Shown: piece after piece, positions 16,436-25,361 of the stretch
How the letters are laid out: each line of letters begins with the position of its first letter
Numbering within the stretch: the stretch's first letter is position 1
NCBI RefSeq assembly: GCF_040676675.1
Contig: NZ_JBFAPK010000002.1
Location: forward strand, 248,001 to 312,000
Source: JBFAPK01 sp040676675
GTDB taxonomy: Bacteria > Actinomycetota > Actinomycetes > Mycobacteriales > Micromonosporaceae
Direction of reading: 5' to 3'
Length of the DNA: 64,000 nucleotides
Made by a program: the position numbers and the translations under genes
The notes under the pieces: model-generated
Database searches by the model: none
Told to the model about the DNA's origin: nothing
The model's input: only the letters and a program-made list of their open reading frames with translations

Positions 16436-17452
16436 TCAGCGGCGGGCCCGGCCGGTGACCAGTCGTTGCAGGAGGATGAAGGCGAGCAGCAGCACGCCGA
16501 TGACGATGCGGGTCCACCACGAGCTGAGGTCGCCCTGGAACGTGATGATGGTCTGGATCAGGCCGTATACCAGCACGCCCAGGACCGTGCCGAAGAGGTA
16601 GCCGGAACCGCCGGTGAGCAGCGTACCGCCGATCACCACGGCGGCGATCGCGTCGAGTTCGGTGCCCTGGGCGTGCAGGCTGTAGCCGGAGAGCATGTAG
16701 AAGCTGAGCAGCACGCCGCCGAGCGCGGAGCAGAGCCCGCTGACGGTGTAGACGAGGATCCGGGTCCGGCCGACCGGCAGACCCATCAGCGCGGCGGACT
16801 GCGGGTTGCCGCCGACGGCGTACACGTTGCGACCGAACCGGGTGTACGCGAGCACGTACGCGGCCGCCAGGGCCACCAGGACGGCGACGACCGCGCTCAC
16901 CGAGACGGAGAAGCCGCCGAGGGCCAGCCGGTGCTGGGCGGCGCCGGTCCAGAACGGGTCGGTGATCGGCACCGACGCGTCGCTGATCAGGAAGCAGAGC
17001 CCTCGGGCCAGGAACATCCCGGCGAGGGTGGCGATGAACGGCTGGACCTCGAAGAAGTGGATGATGCAGCCCATGCCGAGGCCGAGCGCCGCCCCGAGCA
17101 GCAGGACGAGGGGCAGCACCACCCCGGCCGGCCAGCCCGCGCCGAGCAGCTTCGCCGCGATCAGCGTGGTCAGCGCGACGACCGCGCCCACCGACAGGTC
17201 GATCCCGCCGGTGAGGATCACGAAGGTCATCCCGACCGCGACCACCAGCAGGAACGCGTTGTCGATGAAGATGTTGAGCACGACCTGGGTGTCGGAGAAG
17301 CCCTCGTAGTTGACCACGCCCACGGCGTACATCAGGACCAGCAGCCCCAGCGTGGCGAGGACCGGGACGTGCCGGCGGTCCGGCCGGTAGCCGCGGACGC
17401 GGGCGATCACCGTCCCGACGCCGCCCGGCCCCGGGATGCTCCGCTCGGTCAT
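16436..17452 (-). CDS. yjfF: Furanose ABC transporter permease YjfF
   Basis: The 338-residue inner-membrane protein resembles E. coli YjfF throughout, for example NIFIDNAFLLVVAVGM and ILTGGIDLSVGAVVALTTL. It has about eight to ten helices typical of the RbsC/CUT2 class. YjfF and YtfT form the membrane channel of the galactofuranose importer in E. coli. The start overlaps the ytfT-like stop by 4 bp (ATGA), so the two are translationally coupled, and it is the last gene of the operon. L-arabinofuranose is the C6-less analogue of D-galactofuranose, so with GH127 genes nearby arabinofuranose is a plausible cargo (inference). A relic of a near-identical permease lies at 10008-10108. Confidence 0.9.
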   Translation of the reverse strand: MTERSIPGPGGVGTVIARVRGYRPDRRHVPVLATLGLLVLMYAVGVVNYEGFSDTQVVLNIFIDNAFLLVVAVGMTFVILTGGIDLSVGAVVALTTLIAAKLLGAGWPAGVVLPLVLLLGAALGLGMGCIIHFFEVQPFIATLAGMFLARGLCFLISDASVPITDPFWTGAAQHRLALGGFSVSVSAVVAVLVALAAAYVLAYTRFGRNVYAVGGNPQSAALMGLPVGRTRILVYTVSGLCSALGGVLLSFYMLSGYSLHAQGTELDAIAAVVIGGTLLTGGSGYLFGTVLGVLVYGLIQTIITFQGDLSSWWTRIVIGVLLLAFILLQRLVTGRARR

Positions 17453-18582
17453 GCCGTCACCTCCGTCCTTCTCGTGCCGGCGCCGGGGCCCGCGCCCGGC
17501 CCGGTCGGACCGGGCTCGGGCGGTTCGGTGCCCGGCGCGCCCGGGTCCGTCCCCGAGGGGGCGCGACCGCGCCCGCGCCGGCCGAGCAGCCGCGCCCGGA
17601 ACGCGGGCGACTGGGCCAGGCAGAGCACCACCACCACGACCGCCTTGAACAGCAGGGTGGTGTTGGTCGGTACGCCGATCGTGTAGATGGTGATGTCCAG
17701 CGTTTTGATCACCAGTGCGCCGACGACGCTGCCGACGATGGAGAACCGGCCGCCGGCCAGCGACGTGCCGCCGATGACCACGGCGAGGATCGCGTCGAGT
17801 TCGATGAGGTTGCCGGCGTTGTTGCCGTCCGCGCTGGAGACGTTCGAGCTGAAGATCAGACCGGCGAGCCCCGCGCAGAGGCCGGCGAAGACGTAGACCA
17901 GGATGGTGAGCCGCCGGGCGTTGACCCCGGCCAGTCGGCTCGCGGCCGGATTACCGCCGACCGACTCGATCAGCAGGGCGAGCGCGGTACGACGGGTGAG
18001 CAGCAGCGTACCGACGACCACGGCCGCGGTCAGCAGCACCGAGACCGGTACGGCCAGCCAGTAGCCCGCCCCGACGGTCTTGTACGGGGCGGAGTTGACC
18101 GTGATGATCTGCCCGTTCGTGATGAGCTGCGCCACCCCGCGACCGGCCACCATGAGGATGAGCGTGGCGACGATCGGCTGGATGCCGACGACCGCCACGA
18201 GCAGGCCGTTCCCGGCCCCGAGCAGCAGGGCGACGCCGAGCGCGAGGCCCATGGCGGCGAGCACCCCGCCGGCCGCGTTCTGGTCGCCGAGCCCGCTGAT
18301 CCACGAGCAGGCGACCGCGCCGGCGATCGCGACGACCGAGCCGACCGACAGGTCGATGCCGCCCGTGGCGATGACGAGCGTCATGCCGAGCGCCACGAGG
18401 GCCAGCGGCGTGGCGGCGCGCAGGATGTCGATCACCGAGCCGTAGAGGTGCCCGTCGCGTACCTCGATCGAGAGGAAGCTCGGCGTGAAGACCAGGTTCC
18501 CGGCGACGAGCAGCAGCAGCACGACGACCGGCCAGAGCAGGCGGTGCCGGAGCAGGCCGTGGAAGGTACCCGCCGTCGTCAT
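17449..18582 (-). CDS. ytfT: Furanose ABC transporter permease YtfT
   Basis: ATG 18582 overlaps the ATPase stop by 4 bp and has GGAGGTG upstream. The 377-residue CUT2 permease has multiple membrane helices and the conserved VIATGGIDLSVGSVVAIAGA segment. A Pro/Gly-rich hydrophilic tail of about 45 residues (SGTDPGAPGTEPPEPGPTGP) extends beyond the usual C-terminus and looks dispensable. It partners with the YjfF-like permease encoded directly downstream. The assignment to ytfT rests on the ytfQ-ytfR-ytfT-yjfF order and sequence style. Confidence 0.88.
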   Translation of the reverse strand: MTTAGTFHGLLRHRLLWPVVVLLLLVAGNLVFTPSFLSIEVRDGHLYGSVIDILRAATPLALVALGMTLVIATGGIDLSVGSVVAIAGAVACSWISGLGDQNAAGGVLAAMGLALGVALLLGAGNGLLVAVVGIQPIVATLILMVAGRGVAQLITNGQIITVNSAPYKTVGAGYWLAVPVSVLLTAAVVVGTLLLTRRTALALLIESVGGNPAASRLAGVNARRLTILVYVFAGLCAGLAGLIFSSNVSSADGNNAGNLIELDAILAVVIGGTSLAGGRFSIVGSVVGALVIKTLDITIYTIGVPTNTTLLFKAVVVVVLCLAQSPAFRARLLGRRGRGRAPSGTDPGAPGTEPPEPGPTGPGAGPGAGTRRTEVTA

Positions 18583-20105
18583 GCCGCACCTCCGCTGGCG
18601 ATCGACTGCATGATCCGGTCGGCGTCGACGTCGTCGCCGTTGACCAGCTCCTCGACCAGCCGCCGGTCGCGCAGGACCGCGATCCGGTGGCTCAGCCGGA
18701 GCACCTCCTCCAACTCCGCGCTGATGAACAGCACCGCCATCCCCCCGTCGGAGAGTTCGACGACCAGGCGCTGGATCTCCGCCTTGGCCCCGATGTCGAT
18801 GCCGCGGGTCGGCTCGTCGAGGATGAGCAGCCGCGGTTCGGTGATCAGCCAGCGGGCGAGCAGGACCTTCTGCTGGTTGCCGCCGCTGAGGTTGCCGACC
18901 CGGATCTCCGGATCGGCGGGCCGGATGTCGAGCGCCCGGACGTACCGCTCGACCAGCTCGTCCTGGCGGCGGCGCGGGATCGGCCGGGACCAGCCGCGGG
19001 CGGCCTGCATGGCCAGGACGATGTTCTCCCGGACCGACAGTTCCTCGACCAGCCCCTCACTGCGACGGTTCTCCGAGCAGAACGCGATCCGGTGCGCCAG
19101 CGCGGCGCGCGGGCTGCGCAGGTGGACGGGCTCCCCGTCGACGCGCAGCGTGCCGTGGTCGGCCCGGTCGGCGCCGAAGAGCAGCCGGGCCACCTCGGTA
19201 CGCCCCGACCCGAGCAGTCCGGCGAGCCCCACCACCTCGCCCCGGTGGATGGCGAGGTTGAACGGCGCGATCGCACCGGAGCGGCCCAGCTCCCGGGCGG
19301 CGACGACCGGCTCGGCGTTCTCGGCCGCGGGAGCCGGCTGCCGGGTGTGCTCGGCGAGCCGGTCCAGGGTGGCCAGGTCCTTGCCGATCATCTTGCCGAC
19401 GAGGTCGAACGGGGGAATTTCGGCGGTCCGGTACTCCCCGATGAGGCGCCCGTTGCGCAGCACCGTCATCCGGTCGGCGATCTCGTAGACCTGGTCGAGG
19501 AAGTGCGAGACGAAGAGGATCGCGACGCCCTCGTCCTTGAGCTGACGCATCACCCGGAACAGCCGGTCCACCTCGTCGGCGTCCAGGCTCGACGTCGGCT
19601 CGTCCAGGATGAGCACCTTGGCCGAGACGTCGACCGCCCGCGCGATCGCCACCATCTGCTGCACCGCCAGGGAGTACGCGCCCAGCGGGGCGGTCACGTC
19701 GAGGTCGAGCCCGAACCGCCCGACCAGCTCGGCCGAGCGCCGCCGCAGCGCGCCCCAACGGATCGCGCCGAGGCGCCGGGGCTCCCGGCCGATGTGGATG
19801 TTCTCCGCCACGGACAGGTTCGGGCAGAGATTGACCTCCTGGTACACCGTGCTGATGCCGGCCTGCTGCGCCTGCGGCGGGCCGGAGAAGCGTACCGGCG
19901 CGCCGTCGAGCCGGATCTCGCCCTGGTCGATGTCGTAGACCCCGGTCAGCACCTTGATCAGCGTCGACTTCCCGGCGCCGTTCTCGCCCAGCAGCGCGTG
20001 CACCTCACCGGGCAGCAGACGGAAATCCACGTCGGCCAGCGCGACGACACCCGGGAAGCGCTTGCCGATCCCGGTCATCGTGAGGACCGGCGTCGCCTCG
20101 CCCAT
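18579..20105 (-). CDS. ytfR: Sugar ABC transporter ATP-binding protein YtfR (two ABC domains)
   Basis: ATG 20105 follows a GGGGAGGGG run and gives 508 residues, normal for CUT2 ATPases. Domain 1 has Walker A GENGAGKST (40-48), a degenerate signature (LAVQQMVAIARA) and Walker B VLILDEPTSSLD. Domain 2 has the altered Walker A typical of this class (GLLGSGRTE), the signature LSGGNQQKVLLARW and Walker B LLILDEPTRGID. It energises the YtfT/YjfF channel at the inner face of the membrane. The longer open frame upstream is not supported by a ribosome site. A large stem-loop separates it from the binding-protein gene. Confidence 0.92.
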   Translation of the reverse strand: MGEATPVLTMTGIGKRFPGVVALADVDFRLLPGEVHALLGENGAGKSTLIKVLTGVYDIDQGEIRLDGAPVRFSGPPQAQQAGISTVYQEVNLCPNLSVAENIHIGREPRRLGAIRWGALRRRSAELVGRFGLDLDVTAPLGAYSLAVQQMVAIARAVDVSAKVLILDEPTSSLDADEVDRLFRVMRQLKDEGVAILFVSHFLDQVYEIADRMTVLRNGRLIGEYRTAEIPPFDLVGKMIGKDLATLDRLAEHTRQPAPAAENAEPVVAARELGRSGAIAPFNLAIHRGEVVGLAGLLGSGRTEVARLLFGADRADHGTLRVDGEPVHLRSPRAALAHRIAFCSENRRSEGLVEELSVRENIVLAMQAARGWSRPIPRRRQDELVERYVRALDIRPADPEIRVGNLSGGNQQKVLLARWLITEPRLLILDEPTRGIDIGAKAEIQRLVVELSDGGMAVLFISAELEEVLRLSHRIAVLRDRRLVEELVNGDDVDADRIMQSIASGGAA

Positions 20106-20167
20106 CCCCTCCCCCTCTCCTGTCGACCGCGCGACCGCCGGCCGGCGGCGCGATCTCCCTCTCGGCG

Positions 20168-20213
20168 GCGCGACCGGCGGCCGGGAGGCTACGTCCCCGG
20201 CCGCCGGTCGCGC
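20168..20213 (-). terminator. Intercistronic 18-bp stem-loop after the ytfQ-like gene
   Basis: Positions 20168-20185 and 20196-20213 are perfect reverse complements over 18 bp with a 10-nt loop. It lies between the binding-protein stop (20242) and the ATPase start (20105) of the same operon. Such elements partially terminate transcription or protect the upstream mRNA 3' end, so that far more binding protein than ATPase is made. Confidence 0.8.
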
Positions 20214-20241
20214 GCGCACCGGTCGGCGTGCGAACGCCGCG

Positions 20242-21219
20242 TCAGTACTTGCGTTCGGGCAGCGCCGCCTTGGCCTGCTCGGAGGTGAACACGGTCTCCT
20301 CGGTGAGCACCCGCTTCGGCACGCTCTCCCCCGCCACGACCTTCTTGGCCAGGTCCATCAGCTGCGGCCCGAGCAGCGGGCTGCACTCGACGATAAAGTT
20401 GATCTTCCCGTCGGCGAGGGCCTGCATCCCGTCCCGCACGGCGTCGACGGTGATGATTTTGATGTCGACGCCGGGCTTCTTGCCGGCCGCCTCGATCGCC
20501 TCGATCGCGCCGAGCCCCATGTCGTCGTTGTGCGCGTAGAGCACGTCGATGTCGGCGTGCGCCTTGAGGAACGCCTCCATCACCTCCTTGCCCTTGGCCC
20601 GGGTGAACTCGCCGGTCTGCGAGGCGACGACCTTGAACTTCGGGTCGGCCTTGATGACCTCGGCGAAGCCGTCCCGGCGGTCGTTGGCCGGGGCCGAACC
20701 CGTGGTGCCCTGCAGCTCCACGATGTTGACCGGGTCGGACTTGCCCTCGTACTCCTTGACCAGCCACTCGCCGGCCTTCTTGCCCTCGAGCACGAAGTCC
20801 GAGCCGAGGAAGGTCTGGTAGAGCGAGGTGTCCGGGGAGTCGATGGCGCGGTCGGTGAGGATCACCGGGATCTTGGCGTTCTTCGCCTCCTTGAGCACGG
20901 TGTCCCAGCCGGACTCCACCACGGGCGAGAAGGCGATCACGTCGACCTTCTGCTGGACGAAGGTACGGATGGCCTTGATCTGGTTTTCCTGCTTCTGCTG
21001 GGCGTCGGAGAACTTCAGCTCGATGCCGGCCTCCTGCGCGGCGGTACGCACCGAGGTCGTGTTGGCGGTGCGCCAACCGCTCTCGGCCCCCACCTGCGAG
21101 AAGCCCATCGTGATCTTTCCGTCGTCGGTACCGCCGGCACCGTCACCGCCGCCGCACCCGGTCAGCGTCGCCGCGACCAGCACGGCACCGACCAGCGCGG
21201 CCGACCATGTCTTGGACAC
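20242..21219 (-). CDS. ytfQ: Furanose-binding lipoprotein YtfQ
   Basis: GTG 21219 is preceded by AGGAGG at ideal spacing. The 325-residue protein has a lipoprotein signal (AATLTGCGGGDG, Cys about 22). The mature region closely follows E. coli YtfQ, with GFSQVGAESGWR, QQKQENQIKAIRTFV and PVILTDRAID. YtfQ binds galactofuranose for import through YtfR/YtfT/YjfF. It is the first gene of the four-gene operon and is divergent from a LacI gene, with several operator-like sites between them. The true ligand may be D-galactofuranose or L-arabinofuranose; the latter fits the GH127 enzyme encoded in the same regulatory unit. Confidence 0.93.
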   Translation of the reverse strand: MSKTWSAALVGAVLVAATLTGCGGGDGAGGTDDGKITMGFSQVGAESGWRTANTTSVRTAAQEAGIELKFSDAQQKQENQIKAIRTFVQQKVDVIAFSPVVESGWDTVLKEAKNAKIPVILTDRAIDSPDTSLYQTFLGSDFVLEGKKAGEWLVKEYEGKSDPVNIVELQGTTGSAPANDRRDGFAEVIKADPKFKVVASQTGEFTRAKGKEVMEAFLKAHADIDVLYAHNDDMGLGAIEAIEAAGKKPGVDIKIITVDAVRDGMQALADGKINFIVECSPLLGPQLMDLAKKVVAGESVPKRVLTEETVFTSEQAKAALPERKY

Positions 21220-21326
21220 TGCATCCTCCTGGGGTAGTTCCGGTCCCCCGCAGGGATCTCCTCCACGCGGCGGATCGCGGTCCCCACCGCCCGGCATCAC
21301 GCGCTCCCGGCGGCGGACTCGTCATA

Positions 21327-21340
21327 GGTGAACGATCACA
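21327..21340 (-). promoter_or_regulatory. Operator-like site, proximal to the ytfQ operon
   Basis: The minus strand reads TGTGATCGTTCACC, 11 of 14 identical to the site at 21651. It is 107 bp upstream of the ytfQ-like start, a good repressor position. Confidence 0.5.
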
Positions 21341-21479
21341 TTTACGATCTTGCGTCGCTTCGATGTGGAGCAAGGATCATTGCGGCAGCGCACGGGACCC
21401 GACCAACCGTCCTGGTCGAAGTCCGATCGAGAGCCGCGGATGGATTCATCGACGACCCTGTAACACCCGGGTGCGAAAA

Positions 21480-21493
21480 TGTTATCGTTCTCC
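21480..21493 (+). promoter_or_regulatory. Operator-like site in the middle of the divergent region
   Basis: TGTTATCGTTCTCC shares 12 of 14 bases with the minus-strand reading of 21327-21340. The flanking bases also agree: GAACGATAACATTTTCG, read on the minus strand, against GAACGATCACATTTACG. It could be an auxiliary operator for looping. Confidence 0.45.
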
Positions 21494-21650
21494 ACCCACC
21501 CGTCAAGAGATGTTTGCCAACGTTTCCGGCTCGTTTCCCGCCCGCTCCCGCCGGCATGCCGTACGAGGTGGGCTTTTGCGCTCGGCGGGCGCATGCGTGG
21601 GGTGGCCCGTCGCGGCGGGTCCGGCACGCCGACGGTCGGGGCGGCACGGG

Positions 21651-21664
21651 TGTGATCGCTAACA
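21651..21664 (+). promoter_or_regulatory. Operator-like site upstream of the LacI gene at 21684
   Basis: TGTGATCGCTAACA differs by one base from TGTGAGCGCTAACA, the minus-strand reading of the site before the GH127 gene at 23018. It lies 19 bp before the LacI start, as expected for autoregulation. Confidence 0.6.
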
Positions 21665-21683
21665 GCGAGAGCAGGGAGCACAG

Positions 21684-22763
21684 GTGACAGCAGACCCTCC
21701 GCCGACCGGCGGCATCGAAACGGGCGACGCCGCGCCCGTCCGGCCCCGCGGCTCCGTCATGCGCGACGTCGCGCGACTCGCCGGCGTGTCGCACCAGACG
21801 GTCTCCCGGGTGCTCAACAACCACCCGAACGTCCGCCAGGAGACCCGGCTACGCGTCCTCGACGCGATGCGGGCCCTCAACTACCGCCGCAACCTCGCCG
21901 CCCGCACGCTGGTCACCCGCCGGTCCCGCACGCTCGGCATCATCGGCTTCGAGACCACCCTCTTCGGTCCCGCCTCGATGCTCTACGGGATCGAGGACGC
22001 GGCCCGGCAGGCCGGCTACTTCGTCACCGTCGCCACCATTCCCGACCTCGAACGCGCCTCGGTGCTCGACGCCGTGGACCGGCTATGCCAGCAGTCCGTC
22101 GAGGGCATCGTCGCGATCGCGCCCAAGCCCACCGTCACCAACGGCCTGCACCACACCCCCGCCGGGCTGCCCACGGTGGCGGTCGGCGGCGGCACCGAGA
22201 CCGACGCGAGCGCGACGGTACGCATCGACAACACCGCCGGGGCCCGGCTCGCCACCCAGCACCTGCTCGACCTCGGGCACCCGACCGTGCACCACATCGC
22301 CGGACCCGCCGACTGGCCGGAGGCGCGCGAACGCGTCGAGGGGTGGCGGCAGACCCTCTACGCGGCCGGCGCCGCCGTCCCGCCGGTCGCGCCCGCCACC
22401 TGGACCGCGCGATCGGGCTACGAGCAGGGCAGCCGCCTCGCCCGGGATCCCGCGGTCACCGCCATCTTCTGCGCCAACGACCAGCTCGCCCTCGGCGCGC
22501 TCCGCGCCCTGCACGAGGCCGGCCGCCGGGTGCCCGAGCAGGTCAGCGTCGTCGGCTTCGACGACACCCCGGACTCCGCGTACTACCTGCCGCCGCTGAC
22601 CACCGTCCGGCAGGACTTCGCCGAACTCGGCCGCCGCAGCCTCGCCCTGCTGCTCAGCGGGATCGGCCGGCAGCGTGATCCGCGACCGCCCCAGCACGTG
22701 GTGCTCGCCCCCGAACTCACCCTCCGGGCCAGCACCGCGCCGCCCGCCGGCCGCCGCGCCTGA
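21684..22763 (+). CDS. LacI-family regulator of the ytfQ/GH127 unit
   Basis: GTG 21684 follows AGGGAG and gives 359 residues. The helix-turn-helix is VMRDVARLAGVSHQTVSRVL (about residues 25-44), followed by the hinge YRRNLAARTLVTRRS and a sugar-sensing domain (CANDQLALGALRALHEAGRR, VSVVGFDDTPDSAYYLPPLT). It is a cytoplasmic repressor placed between the divergent ytf-like importer operon and a co-directional GH127 gene 254 bp downstream. Matching 14-bp sites precede both this gene and GH127, and related sites precede ytfQ, so it probably controls all three. The inducer is inferred to be an intracellular arabinose or galactose derivative. Confidence 0.92.
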   Translation: MTADPPPTGGIETGDAAPVRPRGSVMRDVARLAGVSHQTVSRVLNNHPNVRQETRLRVLDAMRALNYRRNLAARTLVTRRSRTLGIIGFETTLFGPASMLYGIEDAARQAGYFVTVATIPDLERASVLDAVDRLCQQSVEGIVAIAPKPTVTNGLHHTPAGLPTVAVGGGTETDASATVRIDNTAGARLATQHLLDLGHPTVHHIAGPADWPEARERVEGWRQTLYAAGAAVPPVAPATWTARSGYEQGSRLARDPAVTAIFCANDQLALGALRALHEAGRRVPEQVSVVGFDDTPDSAYYLPPLTTVRQDFAELGRRSLALLLSGIGRQRDPRPPQHVVLAPELTLRASTAPPAGRRA

Positions 22764-22977
22764 TCCGGACGCGCGCACCGGACCCGGCCGCCCGGCGCCG
22801 TGCCGCGTCCGCCCGCGCGGCCGGCCCGGCCCCGTGCCGAACCGGCCGCGCGCAGCTCGCGGCAGACGTCCTATCGGCGCCGCCGGTCTTTTCGACAACT
22901 GCTCGATGGGTCGCGGCGCGCGGGTCACTAGATTCCACAGGAGCCGGTCCGGCCGGACAGCAATCCTCACGAGGTGT

Positions 22978-22993
22978 TTGTTAGCGCTCACAA
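22978..22993. promoter_or_regulatory. LacI-type operator before the GH127 gene (TTGTTAGCGCTCACAA)
   Basis: This 16-bp sequence is an almost perfect palindrome centred on GCGC with one mismatched pair. It ends 25 bp before the GH127 start at 23018. Its core matches 13 of 14 bases of the site upstream of the neighbouring LacI gene. The rest of the 254-bp gap 22764-23017 shows nothing else clear. Confidence 0.7.
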
Positions 22994-23017
22994 TCCCACC
23001 ACCGCCAGGAGGTACCC

Positions 23018-25288
23018 GTGACTTCGGAGCAACCAGCGATCAACCGGCGCTCGGCGCTGCGGATCGGCGGCGCCGCCGCGGTCGGCGCGCTGCTCACCAC
23101 GAGCGCCGCCGCGCCCGCCCTGGCCGGCGGCGACGGCGGACCGGCGGACGGCCCGGCCCGGTCCGGGGCGGCCACCGGCACGGCGACCCGGGCCGCCGGC
23201 ACGCCGGCACCGCGGGCGCCCCGGCAGGCGGAGTTCCTCGACGCCAACCCGCGCTGGACCGTCAAGCCGTTCGCGCTCGACCGGGTGACGCTCGCCGACG
23301 GTACGGTCTTCGCCGAAAAACGCGACCGGGTGCTGCGGTTCGCCGCGGCCTACCCCGCCGACCGGGTGCTGCACAACTTCCGGGTCACCGCCGAACTGCC
23401 GCTGCCCGAGGGCTCGTCGCCGCCCGGCGGCTGGGACGACGCGACCGGCAACCTGCGCGGGCACTACAGCGGTCACCTGATGACGCTCTTCGCCCAGGCG
23501 TACGCCGCCACCCGCGACACCGCCTTCCGCGACAAGCTCGACCACATCGTGGCCGAGTTGGCGAAGTGCCAGCAGGCCATGGCCGCCAGCGGGCGCTACA
23601 GCCACCCGGGCTTCCTGGCGGCGTACCCGGAGACGCAGTTCGTGCTGCTGGAATCGTTCGCCACCTACCCGACGATCTGGGCGCCGTACTACACCTGCCA
23701 CAAGATCATGCGCGGGCTGCTCGACGCGTACCTGCTCACCGGCAACGAGCAGGCACTGGAGGTGGCGACCGGGATGGCGGACTGGGTGCACAGCCGCCTG
23801 TCGGTGCTGCCCCGGGAGACGCTGAACCGGATGTGGGCCAGCTACATCGCCGGCGAGTACGGTGCGATGAACGAGGTCCTGGCCGACCTGCACGCGATCA
23901 CGGGCGAGGAGCGGTACCTCGTCGCCGCCCGGTGCTTCGACAACCGGCAGTCGCTCTTCGACGCGTGCGTCGAGGACCGGGACGTCCTCACCCGCCTGCA
24001 CGCCAACACCCACGTCCCGCAGTTTCTCGGCTACCTGCGCGTCTTCGACCGCTCCGGGGAGCGCGACTACTACGCCGCCGCGCGCAACTTCTGGCACATG
24101 GTCGTGCCGCACCGGATGTACGCCCACGGCGGCACGAGCGGCACCTGGCCCGAGGCGCCCGGGCTGCCGGCCAACACGAACGCCGAACTCTTCCAGCCCC
24201 GGGGCAACATCGCCGGCTCGATCGCCGGCAACGGGGCGGAGACCTGCACGTCGTACAACCTGCTCAAGATGGCCCGGAACCTCTTCTTCCACGACCCGGA
24301 CCCGGCGTACGTCGACTACTACGAGCGGGCCCTGGTCAACCACATCCTCGGCTCGCGGCGCGACGCCGACAGCACGAGCAGCCCCAACGTCGTCTACTTC
24401 CTGCCGCTGAGCCCCGGCAGCACCCGCGGCTACGGCAACACGGGCACCTGCTGCGGCGGTACCGGCCTGGAGAACCACACCAAGTACCAGGAGTCCGTCT
24501 ACTTCCGGTCCGCGGACGACGCCCGGCTCTACGTCAACCTCTTCGTCGGCTCGACGCTCGACTGGCGCGAGCGCGGCATCCGGGTCACCCAGACCACCGA
24601 CTTCCCGCGCGAGCAGGGCAGCACCCTGACCATCACCGGCAGCGCCCGGTTCGACCTCATGCTGCGCGTACCCGCCTGGGCGGACGGCGCCCGAGTCCGG
24701 GTCAACGGCCGGGAGGTGCGCGAGCCGAAGACCCCCGGTCGCTACCTGCGGCTGCGCCGGCACTGGCGGACCGGCGACACGGTCCGGATCGAGCTGCCGT
24801 TCGGGCTGCGGGTGGAGCAGGCCCTGGACAGCCCGGCGACACAGACCGTCTTTCACGGCCCCGTGGTGCTGGCCACGCTGAGCGCCGAGCGGACGTACCG
24901 GGAATTCTCCTTCTACCGGCACGTCCGGCTCGACGGCGACCTCGGCCCCGCGTTCCAGCCGGCGGCGGCCGGTGCGTTCACCACGAACGGGCACACCCTC
25001 CGCCCGCTCTACGTCGGCGACGCCGAGCCACAGCACATCTACTTCCGGCGCGCCGAACCGACGGTCGTCTTCGGCTCGCACGACTCCGGGGTGGCCAACC
25101 AGGAGCGCGACGGCACCGCCTTCCTCGACGAGGTCTGGTCCCACGCGCCCTTCCCGAACCACCGCGCCTTCCTCGCCGCGGTACGCCGGGCAGCGGCCGA
25201 CTGGGTCCGCGACGGCCGATACAGCCAGGACGAGCGCTCGGCCATCCTCGACAGCGCCGAGGCCGCCGAACCGGACCTGCGGGTCTGA
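23018..25288 (+). CDS. Tat-exported GH127 beta-L-arabinofuranosidase
   Basis: The product has 756 residues and a twin-arginine signal (NRRSALRIGGAAAVGALLTT) with cleavage expected after the APALA region. The DUF1680 (alpha/alpha)6 domain carries the E-x-C element in AETCTSYN (about residue 408) and the catalytic CC in TCCGGTGLENHTKYQ (about 478). It likely folds in the cytoplasm, possibly with its zinc, before export, and then liberates L-arabinofuranose outside. That pairs naturally with the YtfQ-type furanose importer controlled from the same regulatory island. An operator lies just upstream and a strong hairpin downstream. Family is secure; GH127 versus the related GH146 is not resolved from sequence alone. 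Confidence 0.92.
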   Translation: MTSEQPAINRRSALRIGGAAAVGALLTTSAAAPALAGGDGGPADGPARSGAATGTATRAAGTPAPRAPRQAEFLDANPRWTVKPFALDRVTLADGTVFAEKRDRVLRFAAAYPADRVLHNFRVTAELPLPEGSSPPGGWDDATGNLRGHYSGHLMTLFAQAYAATRDTAFRDKLDHIVAELAKCQQAMAASGRYSHPGFLAAYPETQFVLLESFATYPTIWAPYYTCHKIMRGLLDAYLLTGNEQALEVATGMADWVHSRLSVLPRETLNRMWASYIAGEYGAMNEVLADLHAITGEERYLVAARCFDNRQSLFDACVEDRDVLTRLHANTHVPQFLGYLRVFDRSGERDYYAAARNFWHMVVPHRMYAHGGTSGTWPEAPGLPANTNAELFQPRGNIAGSIAGNGAETCTSYNLLKMARNLFFHDPDPAYVDYYERALVNHILGSRRDADSTSSPNVVYFLPLSPGSTRGYGNTGTCCGGTGLENHTKYQESVYFRSADDARLYVNLFVGSTLDWRERGIRVTQTTDFPREQGSTLTITGSARFDLMLRVPAWADGARVRVNGREVREPKTPGRYLRLRRHWRTGDTVRIELPFGLRVEQALDSPATQTVFHGPVVLATLSAERTYREFSFYRHVRLDGDLGPAFQPAAAGAFTTNGHTLRPLYVGDAEPQHIYFRRAEPTVVFGSHDSGVANQERDGTAFLDEVWSHAPFPNHRAFLAAVRRAAADWVRDGRYSQDERSAILDSAEAAEPDLRV

Positions 25289-25307
25289 CCGGTCCGCCCG
25301 GAACCGC

Positions 25308-25337
25308 ACCGCCGGCACCGTACGCGGTGCCGGCGGT
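25308..25337. terminator. Bidirectional terminator between the GH127 and aldehyde dehydrogenase genes
   Basis: ACCGCCGGCACCG (25308-25320) and its reverse complement (25325-25337) form a perfect 13-bp stem with loop TACG. The flanking genes converge. A short tandem run of GCGGTCGG units follows up to about 25360. Confidence 0.85.
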
Positions 25338-25361
25338 CGGGCGGTCGGGCGGTCGGGCGGC

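Larger units (their letters stand above)
21220..21683. other. 464-bp divergent regulatory region, ytfQ-like operon / LacI gene
   Basis: No coding frame here looks real. The stretch is visibly AT-richer than its flanks and carries three related operator-like sites (21327-21340, 21480-21493, 21651-21664), described separately. It should contain promoters for both divergent units, but no unambiguous -35/-10 boxes were recognised. Confidence 0.7.
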
